A stretch of DNA of 14,055 nt from Acetobacteraceae bacterium (lineage in GTDB: Bacteria; Pseudomonadota; Alphaproteobacteria; Acetobacterales; Acetobacteraceae). The notes under the pieces were generated by a model, which did no database searches, was not told the origin of the DNA, and saw nothing but the letters and a program-made list of their open reading frames with translations. The position numbers and the translations under genes were made by a program. Shown piece by piece: positions 1-6,106 of this stretch. The stretch lies in NCBI GenBank assembly GCA_030044345.1, contig JASHVY010000099.1, positions 1-14,055 on the forward strand. The letters run 5' to 3'. Within the stretch, counting starts at the first letter, position 1. Each line of letters opens with the position of its first letter.

Positions 1-422
1 AGGTGTCGTGCGTCATCCTCATAGAAGGGTGAAATCACGGGCCCGAGATGCACGCCATAGACCTTGGCGCCCTGATAGAGCACGACCCGACGCAGCGGTG
101 CCGCTTCCGCCCGCAACGCATCGAGGAGGTTGGCAAGCATCGCCCCGTTCGCCGCGGCCTCCTCGGCAAGCGTTGGCCGGGGTGCGAGCGCTGCATAGAA
201 AAGATGGGTCACGCCGCGCGCCGCGCGGCCGATCGCCTCACGGGTCTTTGCGGCATCGAGCAGATCAGCGCCGATACGCGCCACCCCGGCCGGCTCCTCG
301 GCCTTCGTGCCCGGCCGTCCCAGCGCCAGCACGCGCCAGCCTTCCGTTCCGGCAAGGAACTGCACGAGCGCGCGCCCGATGATCCCGCCGGCACCCGCAA
401 CCAGGGCAACATTCTCCGCCAT
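1..422 (-). CDS. PRISE-like SDR family NAD(P)-dependent reductase (N-terminal 140 residues, runs off window)
   Basis: This is the N-terminal part of a short-chain dehydrogenase/reductase of the progesterone 5-beta-reductase/iridoid synthase-like (PRISE) group, NAD(P)H-dependent reductases that act on enones; family members are usually about 350 residues. The start is the ATG at 422. A Rossmann dinucleotide-binding motif GAGGIIG lies at residues 10-16. The VTHLFYAAL stretch (71-79) resembles the family's VTHxFY segment. LYQGAKVYGVHLGP (115-128) contains K120, which matches the family's catalytic lysine in the G-x-K-x-Y motif. The catalytic tyrosine region and C-terminus lie beyond the window edge. 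The gene follows the D-aminopeptidase gene on the same strand after 86 bp. The true substrate cannot be told from sequence: bacterial members are mostly uncharacterised and are often labelled NAD-dependent epimerase. Family call is good; function is open. Confidence 0.85.
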   Translation of the reverse strand, partial: MAENVALVAGAGGIIGRALVQFLAGTEGWRVLALGRPGTKAEEPAGVARIGADLLDAAKTREAIGRAARGVTHLFYAALAPRPTLAEEAAANGAMLANLLDALRAEAAPLRRVVLYQGAKVYGVHLGPVISPFYEDDARH

Positions 423-460
423 GCGCGTTCCTCTCCCCGCCTTGTCCGTGCGCCTGATAC

Positions 461-508
461 GACAGGGAATGAGGAAGCGATATCCCCGCCGGTGGCTGCG
501 TCCCTGTC
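461..508 (-). repeat. 8-bp inverted repeat between dap and the SDR gene
   Basis: GACAGGGA (461-468) and TCCCTGTC (501-508) are perfect inverted copies separated by 32 bases, starting directly after the dap stop codon. As RNA on the minus strand this could form a long-looped stem. It has no T-run after it, so it is not a standard intrinsic terminator. It could be an mRNA-stabilising 3' end or an operator, or chance. Confidence 0.35.
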
Positions 509-2071
509 TCAGCCGACGCGGATGTACGGCAGGCGGCGAGCGAGCCAGCAGCCCACCAGAACATTTGTGACCCGCCCCGTCTCATCGCGGTGGAAGGCCA
601 GCGTCCAGTCGCCGGGCGGTGTGTGGTCCAGCGCGCGGGGGCAGGGCAGCGCCCAGACATCCCGCCCGATCGGCTCGAGCATCTCCATGCGCCCCTGGCC
701 GAGGAAACCCGAGAAACCGCCATAGAGCACGCCGCCGGCGTCGATCACGGCGAGCTCGGCATCGAGCTCTTCGCAGCGATAGCGGGCAGCGACATCCCGG
801 GCGGGCTTACCCGCGCAGGGTTGCAGGCGTGAGCTCTGATTTTCCTGCGGGCGATCCATCCAGAGACCCGGATCGGCGGGGCGCAACCGCACGCTCGCGG
901 AGCGAGCCGTGCCGTCTTCCTCCAGCGTGAGTCGTTCCTCGTGGTGGCCGTAACGCAGCCGCACCTGTCCGTTCGCCGCTGCATCGATGCGCACGGCAAG
1001 CCTTGTTTCCGGCTCGATATAGGCTCCGAGCCAGTCCGGCGCCGGCACGGAAGCGGCGGGGGAAACCCGCGTCTCGCCTAGAATGGCGGCGAGCAGATCC
1101 AGGGCCGCTTCGCGCGCATCCGAAAGATGGTTGAACATGACGACGATGGAAACACGCTCGGATGGCAGATGGAGGCGGTGGCTGCGCCAGCCGCGCAGGG
1201 CTCCGCCATGGCCCGTGACGGGACGGCCGAATTCGATTGTCCGCACGAGGCCGAAGCCGTAGGCGGCAAGGGTACCATCGGCGAAACGGACGGGAGCGGA
1301 GAGGCGGCTGTAGAGCGCGGCGCCATCGTCCCGTGTCGCATCGATATGGCGTTCCCAGGCAATCATGTCGTCAAGCGAGGCGCCGAGCCCGGCATCGCCC
1401 GTCCATAGGACGCGATTTTCCGCGACCCGGAAGCCCGCCGCCTGCGTGCCTTCGTAACCTTCCGTTCCGTCCGGCATGGCGCTCGTGTCGGCAACGAGCA
1501 ATGCGCCCTCCATGCCGGCACGCGCGAAGAGACGCTCGCGCAGCAGCTCCGCGAAGCTGCGGCCGGTTCGTTCCTGCAGGATATCGGAGAGGATGCGAAA
1601 GTTCTGGTTGCAATAGGAATAGCGCGTGCCCGGCGTGAAATGCAGTGTTCGTTCCCCGGAGATCACGCGCGCGGCTTCGCTATCGCCGAACGCCGATTCG
1701 GCCGGCGCGCCATGCAGCATCGCGACAGCCCAATAATCACGCAGGCCGGACTGGTTATGGCAAAGCTGCAACGTGCCCGGCGCTGCTTCCGCCAGCAATG
1801 GCAGGCGGGCCCGCACATCGCCGTCCAGAACGGAAGGATCGGGGAAGGCGTCCAATACGAGGCTGCAAGTGAACTGCTTCGTGATGGAGCACATGCGGAA
1901 GAGCGTGCGCGGGGTGAAGGCGATGCGCCGTTCGGCATTCGCCCACCCCCAGGCATGGCGGACCAGCACCTTGCCTTCGCGCAGCACGGCGACCGCACCC
2001 CCCGGTCCCGGATAGGCGCGCGGCAGGGCTTCGAGGCAGTGATCGAGCCGAGCGGAGAGAGATGTCGTCAT
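509..2071 (-). CDS. dap: D-aminopeptidase (penicillin-recognising serine hydrolase, class C beta-lactamase fold)
   Basis: Releases N-terminal D-amino acids (D-Ala, D-Ser, D-Thr) from peptides and amides. From the ATG at 2071 the protein is 520 residues, the same length as the Ochrobactrum anthropi enzyme as I recall it. The active site falls in register: CSITK gives Ser62 and Lys65, YSYCN gives Tyr153 and Asn155, and GHGGALRGW gives His288. Long stretches such as NQSGLRDYWA, MIAWERHIDATRDD and the C-terminal GCWLARxxxYxRV match that family, including its C-terminal beta-barrel domains B and C. An in-frame ATG 21 bases upstream (2092) is possible, but a GAGGG ribosome site lies 7 bases before 2071 and the catalytic numbering favours 2071. 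No signal peptide is visible, so it is probably cytoplasmic. It follows the SCO gene by 63 bp. Esterase or beta-lactamase activity is less likely given the full-length match. Confidence 0.92.
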   Translation of the reverse strand: MTTSLSARLDHCLEALPRAYPGPGGAVAVLREGKVLVRHAWGWANAERRIAFTPRTLFRMCSITKQFTCSLVLDAFPDPSVLDGDVRARLPLLAEAAPGTLQLCHNQSGLRDYWAVAMLHGAPAESAFGDSEAARVISGERTLHFTPGTRYSYCNQNFRILSDILQERTGRSFAELLRERLFARAGMEGALLVADTSAMPDGTEGYEGTQAAGFRVAENRVLWTGDAGLGASLDDMIAWERHIDATRDDGAALYSRLSAPVRFADGTLAAYGFGLVRTIEFGRPVTGHGGALRGWRSHRLHLPSERVSIVVMFNHLSDAREAALDLLAAILGETRVSPAASVPAPDWLGAYIEPETRLAVRIDAAANGQVRLRYGHHEERLTLEEDGTARSASVRLRPADPGLWMDRPQENQSSRLQPCAGKPARDVAARYRCEELDAELAVIDAGGVLYGGFSGFLGQGRMEMLEPIGRDVWALPCPRALDHTPPGDWTLAFHRDETGRVTNVLVGCWLARRLPYIRVG

Positions 2072-2078
2072 GGGCCTA

Positions 2079-2083
2079 CCCTC
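2079..2083 (-). promoter_or_regulatory. Ribosome-binding site deciding the dap start
   Basis: GAGGG on the minus strand, 7 bases before the ATG at 2071. It favours this start over the in-frame ATG at 2092, because the site lies inside the extension that the longer form would encode. Confidence 0.6.
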
Positions 2084-2134
2084 GCATCCCATATCGCGAT
2101 GCGTAAAGATGGCCTCGCTCCTCGTTTGTTGATT

Positions 2135-2758
2135 CTATGAAACGATTTTCCCGATCGAAGCGGCGATGTCGGTTCCGCTCTCGTCGGGCCGGAAAGCCGT
2201 GACGAAGCGCCCGTCCGGCGCCATGAGGTAGAGAGCGGCCGTATGATCGATCCCCGGATTGCTCCTGCCGGTCTGGGAGGGAGGGACGGATACGCTGACG
2301 TGATATTCTTTCTCGACCTGGGCGATCTCGGCGGCGGAGCCGGTGAGACCGATGATCGCCGGGGAGAATTGGGCGACATATCGGCGCAAAAGAGCGGGCG
2401 TATCCCGAGCGGGATCGATCGTGATGAAGAGAACCTGCAGCTGCGCCGCGCGCGGCCCGAGCCGCGCCATCGCGCGGGCGATGTCGGCAAGCGCCGTCGG
2501 GCAGATATCCGGGCAGGACGTATAGCCGAAATAGATCAGCAGATATTTGCCTGGAAAGCTCTTCTCGGTGACGATGCCGCCCTTGCTGGAGACGAGGTGG
2601 AAGGCGCCGCCGACCGGAGCCGTCGCGCGTTCCGCGACGCTGCCGAAAAGCCGCAACAGGCCGCCCGCGACGATGAGCAAGGCGAACAGGGCAAGAAATA
2701 TCGGAAGCGGCGCGAGCCGCCTTGCCTGCATCTTTTGACGGCGCGGGCCGGTTGGCAT
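2135..2758 (-). CDS. SCO1/SenC/PrrC family copper chaperone, thioredoxin fold
   Basis: Membrane-anchored periplasmic protein that helps load the CuA centre of cytochrome c oxidase, or acts as a thiol reductant for it. The 207 residues contain an N-terminal transmembrane anchor (about 18-36), then a thioredoxin-like domain. The copper ligands are all present: C82 and C86 in SCPDICPT and H172 in DHTAALYLM. The FGYTSCPDICPT and FITIDPARDT segments are typical of the family. The start at 2758 is an ATG with AGG a few bases upstream, only 10 bases after the copD stop, so the two genes are probably co-translated. A later ATG (2731) lacks a ribosome site. Its place behind copC-copD and PCuAC suggests copper delivery to a respiratory oxidase, though no oxidase subunit is in the window. 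Confidence 0.95.
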   Translation of the reverse strand: MPTGPRRQKMQARRLAPLPIFLALFALLIVAGGLLRLFGSVAERATAPVGGAFHLVSSKGGIVTEKSFPGKYLLIYFGYTSCPDICPTALADIARAMARLGPRAAQLQVLFITIDPARDTPALLRRYVAQFSPAIIGLTGSAAEIAQVEKEYHVSVSVPPSQTGRSNPGIDHTAALYLMAPDGRFVTAFRPDESGTDIAASIGKIVS

Positions 2759-2768
2759 CGGACCTGCT

Positions 2769-3737
2769 TCAGCCTTGCGGAGCGGAAACGGGAGCAGGCG
2801 GCGCGTGGTTCATGAACATCGCCATGTCCGCCGGCGGCGCGAGCGAGGAAATCATCGCGGCAGCAAGCACGATCGCGAGGCCCAGGACCGCTTCCTTCAC
2901 GATGCTGCGCGCCAGAACCCGCCGCGCGGCGAGCGGCTCGGCGCCGGAAAGCGCCGGGGCCAGCCGCCAGCGGTGGCGGGCGGCGAAGCAGAGCAACGCC
3001 GCAAAAAGCCCGAGCTTGAGCAAAGCGATCCATCCATAGGTTGTGCCGGTCAGCGCGGCAATGCTGCCAATCAACAGGCGGCCTTGCAGGAACGCGGTGA
3101 TCGCCAGCAGCAGCACGCACGGCGTTGCGAAATCCGAGAACCGGCGGGCAATGACCGCGCCGGCTTCGGGTGATGTCACCCGGATGAAGAATGCGAGCGG
3201 CAGGATGCCGCCAAGCCAGGCGCCGGCGGCCAGCACATGGAGGAGTTCGGTGAGGAGGAACGGGCTCACCCCTGCCTGCATCGCCGCGCCATGGAGGTGC
3301 CAAGCCTCGAGCACGGTGGCGAGTCCCGCCAACCAGAAGGCGATGGAGGCACGCGCGCCGCGTCCGAAAGCCAGGGCGGCGGCGATGAGCGCGAGGATCT
3401 GGGCGGCCACGAGATGGCCGAACAAGGTATCGCGAACGACTACCGGGAGTGAAGCGAGCGTTTCCGAAAGGCTCGAGGTCCCGGCAATGACGCCGGACTC
3501 GGCGGTGAGCCACGCGAGTTCCAGGAGGATGGCGAAGATCAGGCTCCCGCGCGAAACGGCGGAACAGAGGCGAATCGCCGCCGCCTGTTCCGCCGGCCCG
3601 CTGCGTGTCAGGGCGGGAGGCATCAGAAAGGCAAAGAAGAAAATGGAGCCAAAAGCGGAAAGCAGACCGGCAAGCGCCAGCCCGTGCAGAAGAACGACCG
3701 CGAGACCGCCCGCGCCCCCGAATCCCATCCCTGACAT
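2769..3737 (-). CDS. copD: CopD family copper transport membrane protein
   Basis: Inner-membrane protein linked to copper import to the cytosol, working with periplasmic CopC. The 322 residues show about eight hydrophobic segments (roughly 11-38, 62-84, 104-124, 132-146, 160-186, 204-228, 233-253, 278-298). The C-terminal half carries the CopD domain pattern: YGWIALLKLGLF at 234-245, an arginine-rich turn near 254-258 and KEAVLGLAIVLAAA at 281-294. Possible metal ligands within or near the membrane include H147/H149 (HLHGAAM) and H167 (LLHVLAAGAWLGG). A Met/His-rich tail, DMAMFMNH (304-311), follows the last membrane segment. The ATG at 3737 has AAGGGG about 7 bases upstream and lies 17 bases after the copC stop. 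The sco gene follows within 10 bases. Confidence 0.93.
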   Translation of the reverse strand: MSGMGFGGAGGLAVVLLHGLALAGLLSAFGSIFFFAFLMPPALTRSGPAEQAAAIRLCSAVSRGSLIFAILLELAWLTAESGVIAGTSSLSETLASLPVVVRDTLFGHLVAAQILALIAAALAFGRGARASIAFWLAGLATVLEAWHLHGAAMQAGVSPFLLTELLHVLAAGAWLGGILPLAFFIRVTSPEAGAVIARRFSDFATPCVLLLAITAFLQGRLLIGSIAALTGTTYGWIALLKLGLFAALLCFAARHRWRLAPALSGAEPLAARRVLARSIVKEAVLGLAIVLAAAMISSLAPPADMAMFMNHAPPAPVSAPQG

Positions 3738-3754
3738 CGTTGGCCCCTTCTCCG

Positions 3755-4120
3755 TTACGGAGCGACCGTGAAGTTGAAGCTGCCTTGGGTCTTGTGCGTG
3801 TCCACGGACGTGGCGTGCCAGATCACCTTGTAGGTGCCTGGCGTGAGCGGGCTGAGATCGACGACGAACTGCTTGGCGCCCTGCGGGCCGATATGGGCGT
3901 CATTCTTGTCGAGACGTGTGCCCGTCGCGTTGACGACTTCAAGCGTGCTGAAGTGCGGCTCGATCTCTTCGGTGAAATTGATGACGACCTGAGTGGGTGC
4001 CATCTTGAGCGTGCTGCCTGCCGGCGGGTTGGTGGTGGTGGGAAAGGCGTGCGCGAGCGCATAGCCGCTCGAGGAGAGCAGAAGGGCGGTTGCGAGCGCG
4101 GAGGAACGGAGATGAAGCAT
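3755..4120 (-). CDS. copC: CopC periplasmic copper-binding protein
   Basis: Small periplasmic cupredoxin-fold Cu(II) carrier. The 121-residue precursor has a Sec signal peptide ending ALA|H, so the mature chain begins with His24. The CopC Cu(II) ligands are the N-terminal His plus an Asp and a His in a D-x-H motif; here SVDTHKTQG supplies D107 and H109, and the acidic EEIEP region (51-55) is also present. The methionine-rich Cu(I) loop of Pseudomonas CopC is absent, so this looks like a form that binds Cu(II) only. The protein ends at the conserved FNFTV strand and is of normal length. The ATG at 4120 has AGGAG about 7 bases upstream. The gene is 17 bases before copD and 53 bases after the exported beta-barrel-like gene, consistent with one operon. 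Confidence 0.95.
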   Translation of the reverse strand: MLHLRSSALATALLLSSSGYALAHAFPTTTNPPAGSTLKMAPTQVVINFTEEIEPHFSTLEVVNATGTRLDKNDAHIGPQGAKQFVVDLSPLTPGTYKVIWHATSVDTHKTQGSFNFTVAP

Positions 4121-4173
4121 GATGGTCTCCTGTTACTGAGGTGAAAAACGCCAACCGGGAGTAAGCCGACTGC

Positions 4174-5082
4174 CTATTGAAAGAGCGGCCGGCCGAGGGT
4201 GTTGGGAAACAGGTCGTCGAAGAAGAAATGCACCTGCACGATGACACCGACATGCGGCCCGGCCGCGGAATTGCCGGGGATCAACGCCTCCAGGCCGACC
4301 TGGTACGTGTCCCCCATGTAGATCACGCCCGGGGCGATCGTGAACGTCTCGGGATTGCCGGGGGCCGGGCCAGCGACGGGCGTGAACCAGTCGAGCTCCA
4401 CCAGCGGGATCAACCGGCCGACAAAGTCGGGGAGCGCGAAGTGCTTCACCTGCGATTGCAGATACGGAATGCTGTACTGAAGCGAGAGGCCGGCCGCCAA
4501 GGAGAACGGCTGCCCGTTGTTGTTCCCGGCGGAATTGAGGCGAACATCCGGGATGCTGTAGCTCAGCTCGCCGGTGATCGCGAACGGCCGCGCCAGGCCG
4601 ATGGGCAGCGAACCCAGCCCTTGGCCGACATAGATTGTGGGCGCGGTCGCTCCAGTTGCGTCGCCGCCGATGTTCACGGTGGCAGCGCCGCCGCCGAATT
4701 CACGAATCACGCCGATCGAAGCAACGGTCTCGCTCGAGGGGATGGTGATGGACTGCCATTTGCCGGTGACCACCGCGTTTTCGAGCCCGGTGAGGTTTTT
4801 CATTCCCGGTTGGTGCAAAATATCCCAACCCTGGTTGTAGATGATCGCGGTCGTGGGCGTGATGGTTTTGTCGTACTCCCATTGGAACTGGTACTCGTTC
4901 TGGCCGCCGGGCCCAGGCTGGTAAACGAATTGCGGCAAGGTTGCCTCGTCGCCGACACCAGGATCATCGAAGGTGAGGGTGACAGGAAAGACGCGCGCAC
5001 CGACGACGACATGGGCGACGGCGGGATGACAGGCGAAGAGGCTCGCGCACGCAAGCGCGGCCCCGCATCTTGTGCGGTTCAT
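4174..5082 (-). CDS. Exported protein of unknown function, probable outer-membrane beta-barrel, in copper cluster
   Basis: I cannot assign a function. The 302 residues start with a signal peptide (MNRTRC..., ending AVA|H at 23/24), so the mature protein would begin with His24. The rest looks like alternating amphipathic strands and turns: QNEYQFQWEYDK (61-72), FAITGELSYSIPD (167-179), FSLAAGLSLQYSIP (193-206), GRLIPLVELDWFTPV (222-236), ETFTIAPGVIYMGDTYQVGLEALIPG (245-270) and GVIVQVHFFFDDLF (279-292). This recalls outer-membrane transporter-like barrels such as the Phenol_MetA_deg type, although the last residue is Gln rather than the usual Phe. The ATG at 5082 puts the signal peptide at the right place; a TTG at 5109 would add nine polar residues and is less likely. 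Position between PCuAC and copC suggests a copper role. Base composition here is less GC-rich than in the catabolic genes upstream. Confidence 0.8.
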   Translation of the reverse strand: MNRTRCGAALACASLFACHPAVAHVVVGARVFPVTLTFDDPGVGDEATLPQFVYQPGPGGQNEYQFQWEYDKTITPTTAIIYNQGWDILHQPGMKNLTGLENAVVTGKWQSITIPSSETVASIGVIREFGGGAATVNIGGDATGATAPTIYVGQGLGSLPIGLARPFAITGELSYSIPDVRLNSAGNNNGQPFSLAAGLSLQYSIPYLQSQVKHFALPDFVGRLIPLVELDWFTPVAGPAPGNPETFTIAPGVIYMGDTYQVGLEALIPGNSAAGPHVGVIVQVHFFFDDLFPNTLGRPLFQ

Positions 5083-5100
5083 CGAAGGGAAGCTCCACTC

Positions 5101-5163
5101 GCTTTGCAAAAGCCGACAGCACTGGCTCGCGCACTGCCCGTCGCGGCCTGGTTGCGGCCAGGC
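5101..5163 (-). repeat. Two small inverted repeats between the PCuAC gene and the exported-protein gene
   Basis: In the 97-bp spacer, GCCTGG (5146-5151) and CCAGGC (5158-5163) form a 6-bp stem with a 6-base loop, and GCTTT/AAAGC (5101-5113) form a 5-bp stem with a 3-base loop. Neither is followed by a T-run on the minus strand. They may shape or stabilise the message between the two genes; chance cannot be excluded in GC-rich DNA. Confidence 0.3.
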
Positions 5164-5179
5164 GGGCGGTGCAGGCCCG

Positions 5180-5629
5180 CTACTGGCTCTTCGCGTTCCG
5201 GACGGGGAAGGAGACGGTGATCTCCGTGCTGTCCGCGAAAGTCAGCGTCACGGGCACGGTCTCGCCGGGCTTCATCTTCGGCTGTATGCACATCAGGTGA
5301 TAGCTGCCGGGAGCGAACTGGAATCTTCCGTTCGGCGGCACAGTGATGCTGGAGACGGCATCCATGGACTCCATGGCGCCGTTCGCTTCCGTCTTGTGCA
5401 GCATCAGCATGCCGCAGGCCGGAGAGGCGGCTGTCGTCAGCACCGCCGGCTGATCGGACGCATTGTGCAGCGTCATATATCCGCCGGCGGGGATTTGGGG
5501 CAGCAGATAGCGGAACCAGGGCGCGCTGACGGTGATTGGCGAGGCGGCGAACGAAGAGACGGGGGCGAGCAGACCGAGGCCGAGCGCGGCGGCGCGCACG
5601 GCTTCTCGACACGCGACGAAGGCTGTCAT
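5180..5629 (-). CDS. PCuAC family periplasmic Cu(I) chaperone (DUF461)
   Basis: Periplasmic copper chaperone that binds Cu(I) and hands it to cytochrome c oxidase, often with SCO proteins. The 149-residue precursor has a signal peptide (hydrophobic core about 11-24, likely cut near SSFAAS at 25-30). The diagnostic PCuAC metal motif H-X10-M-X21-H-X-M is exact: H78, M89, H111 and M113. The flanking YMTLHN (51-56) and GSYHLM (108-113) are typical. The ATG at 5629 has AAGGA about 9 bases upstream. Reading further upstream would add a long proline/arginine-rich extension before the signal peptide, which is unlikely. The gene lies 64 bases after the DUF2946-like gene and 97 bases before the unknown exported protein, and belongs to the copper cluster. 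Confidence 0.95.
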   Translation of the reverse strand: MTAFVACREAVRAAALGLGLLAPVSSFAASPITVSAPWFRYLLPQIPAGGYMTLHNASDQPAVLTTAASPACGMLMLHKTEANGAMESMDAVSSITVPPNGRFQFAPGSYHLMCIQPKMKPGETVPVTLTFADSTEITVSFPVRNAKSQ

Positions 5630-5693
5630 GATCACGTTTCCTTGGCTTGAGTTCACGAGCGCAGAGCGACGGACTGCGCGAATGCCGGGGGAC

Positions 5694-6095
5694 TCAGGCC
5701 AGGAAAGGGGGCGCACGCGGCTGGGCTGCCAGCCGTGAGAGGGGCGGCGCTGCGGCGGGAGGCGGCGGCCGAAGAAGGGACGGCGCCTGGGCCGCAGGCA
5801 TGGGAAAGGAAAGGTTTGCCGGGCCGAGCAGGCTGCCGGATTGAGCGAGCGCCTGAGCGAGGGCGGAAAGCGCGAGCCCGATGGGGTGATGCTGCCGAGG
5901 CGCTTTGTTCGTGCCGGCCGAAGGGCCGCAAAGCACCGAGGCCGCATCGAGCGTCGCAATGGGGGATGGCTGGGCCGGCGCGCGGAGAATCACCGCGCCG
6001 AGCGCGATCTGGCCCGCCAGCGCGATGATCGCGGCAAGCAGGCCCGAGAGGTGGGCCCGTGTCGCGAAGCGCCCCGTGGTGGCCGGGCGGATCAT
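5694..6095 (-). CDS. Small membrane protein, DUF2946-like
   Basis: A 133-residue protein starting at the ATG at 6095, 11 bases after the acyl-CoA dehydrogenase stop. It has one hydrophobic segment (about 15-36), a single cysteine in SVLCGPSAG (C56), a His pair HHP (69-71) and a C-terminal QPRAPP. This arrangement resembles DUF2946 proteins, short membrane-anchored proteins often found beside copper or PCuAC genes. They usually carry a Cys then an HCxxC-like site; here the second site would be HHPIGL, without cysteines. The C-terminal third is rich in Pro and Ala. No clear ribosome site is seen, so translation may be coupled to the upstream gene. The family assignment is from pattern only. The alternative is an unrelated lineage-specific protein. 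Confidence 0.6.
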   Translation of the reverse strand: MIRPATTGRFATRAHLSGLLAAIIALAGQIALGAVILRAPAQPSPIATLDAASVLCGPSAGTNKAPRQHHPIGLALSALAQALAQSGSLLGPANLSFPMPAAQAPSLLRPPPPAAAPPLSRLAAQPRAPPFLA

Positions 6096-6106
6096 CACGA
6101 CGGGAT

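Noticed and set aside
5083..5109. TTG at 5109 as the start of the unknown exported protein
   Set aside because: It would put nine extra residues before a standard signal peptide that begins well at the ATG at 5082.
4177..5220. A 347-codon plus-strand open frame opposite the unknown exported gene
   Set aside because: The minus-strand frame has a signal peptide, proper start and operon spacing, while the plus frame is low-complexity Arg/Gly/Asp and has no neighbours on that strand.
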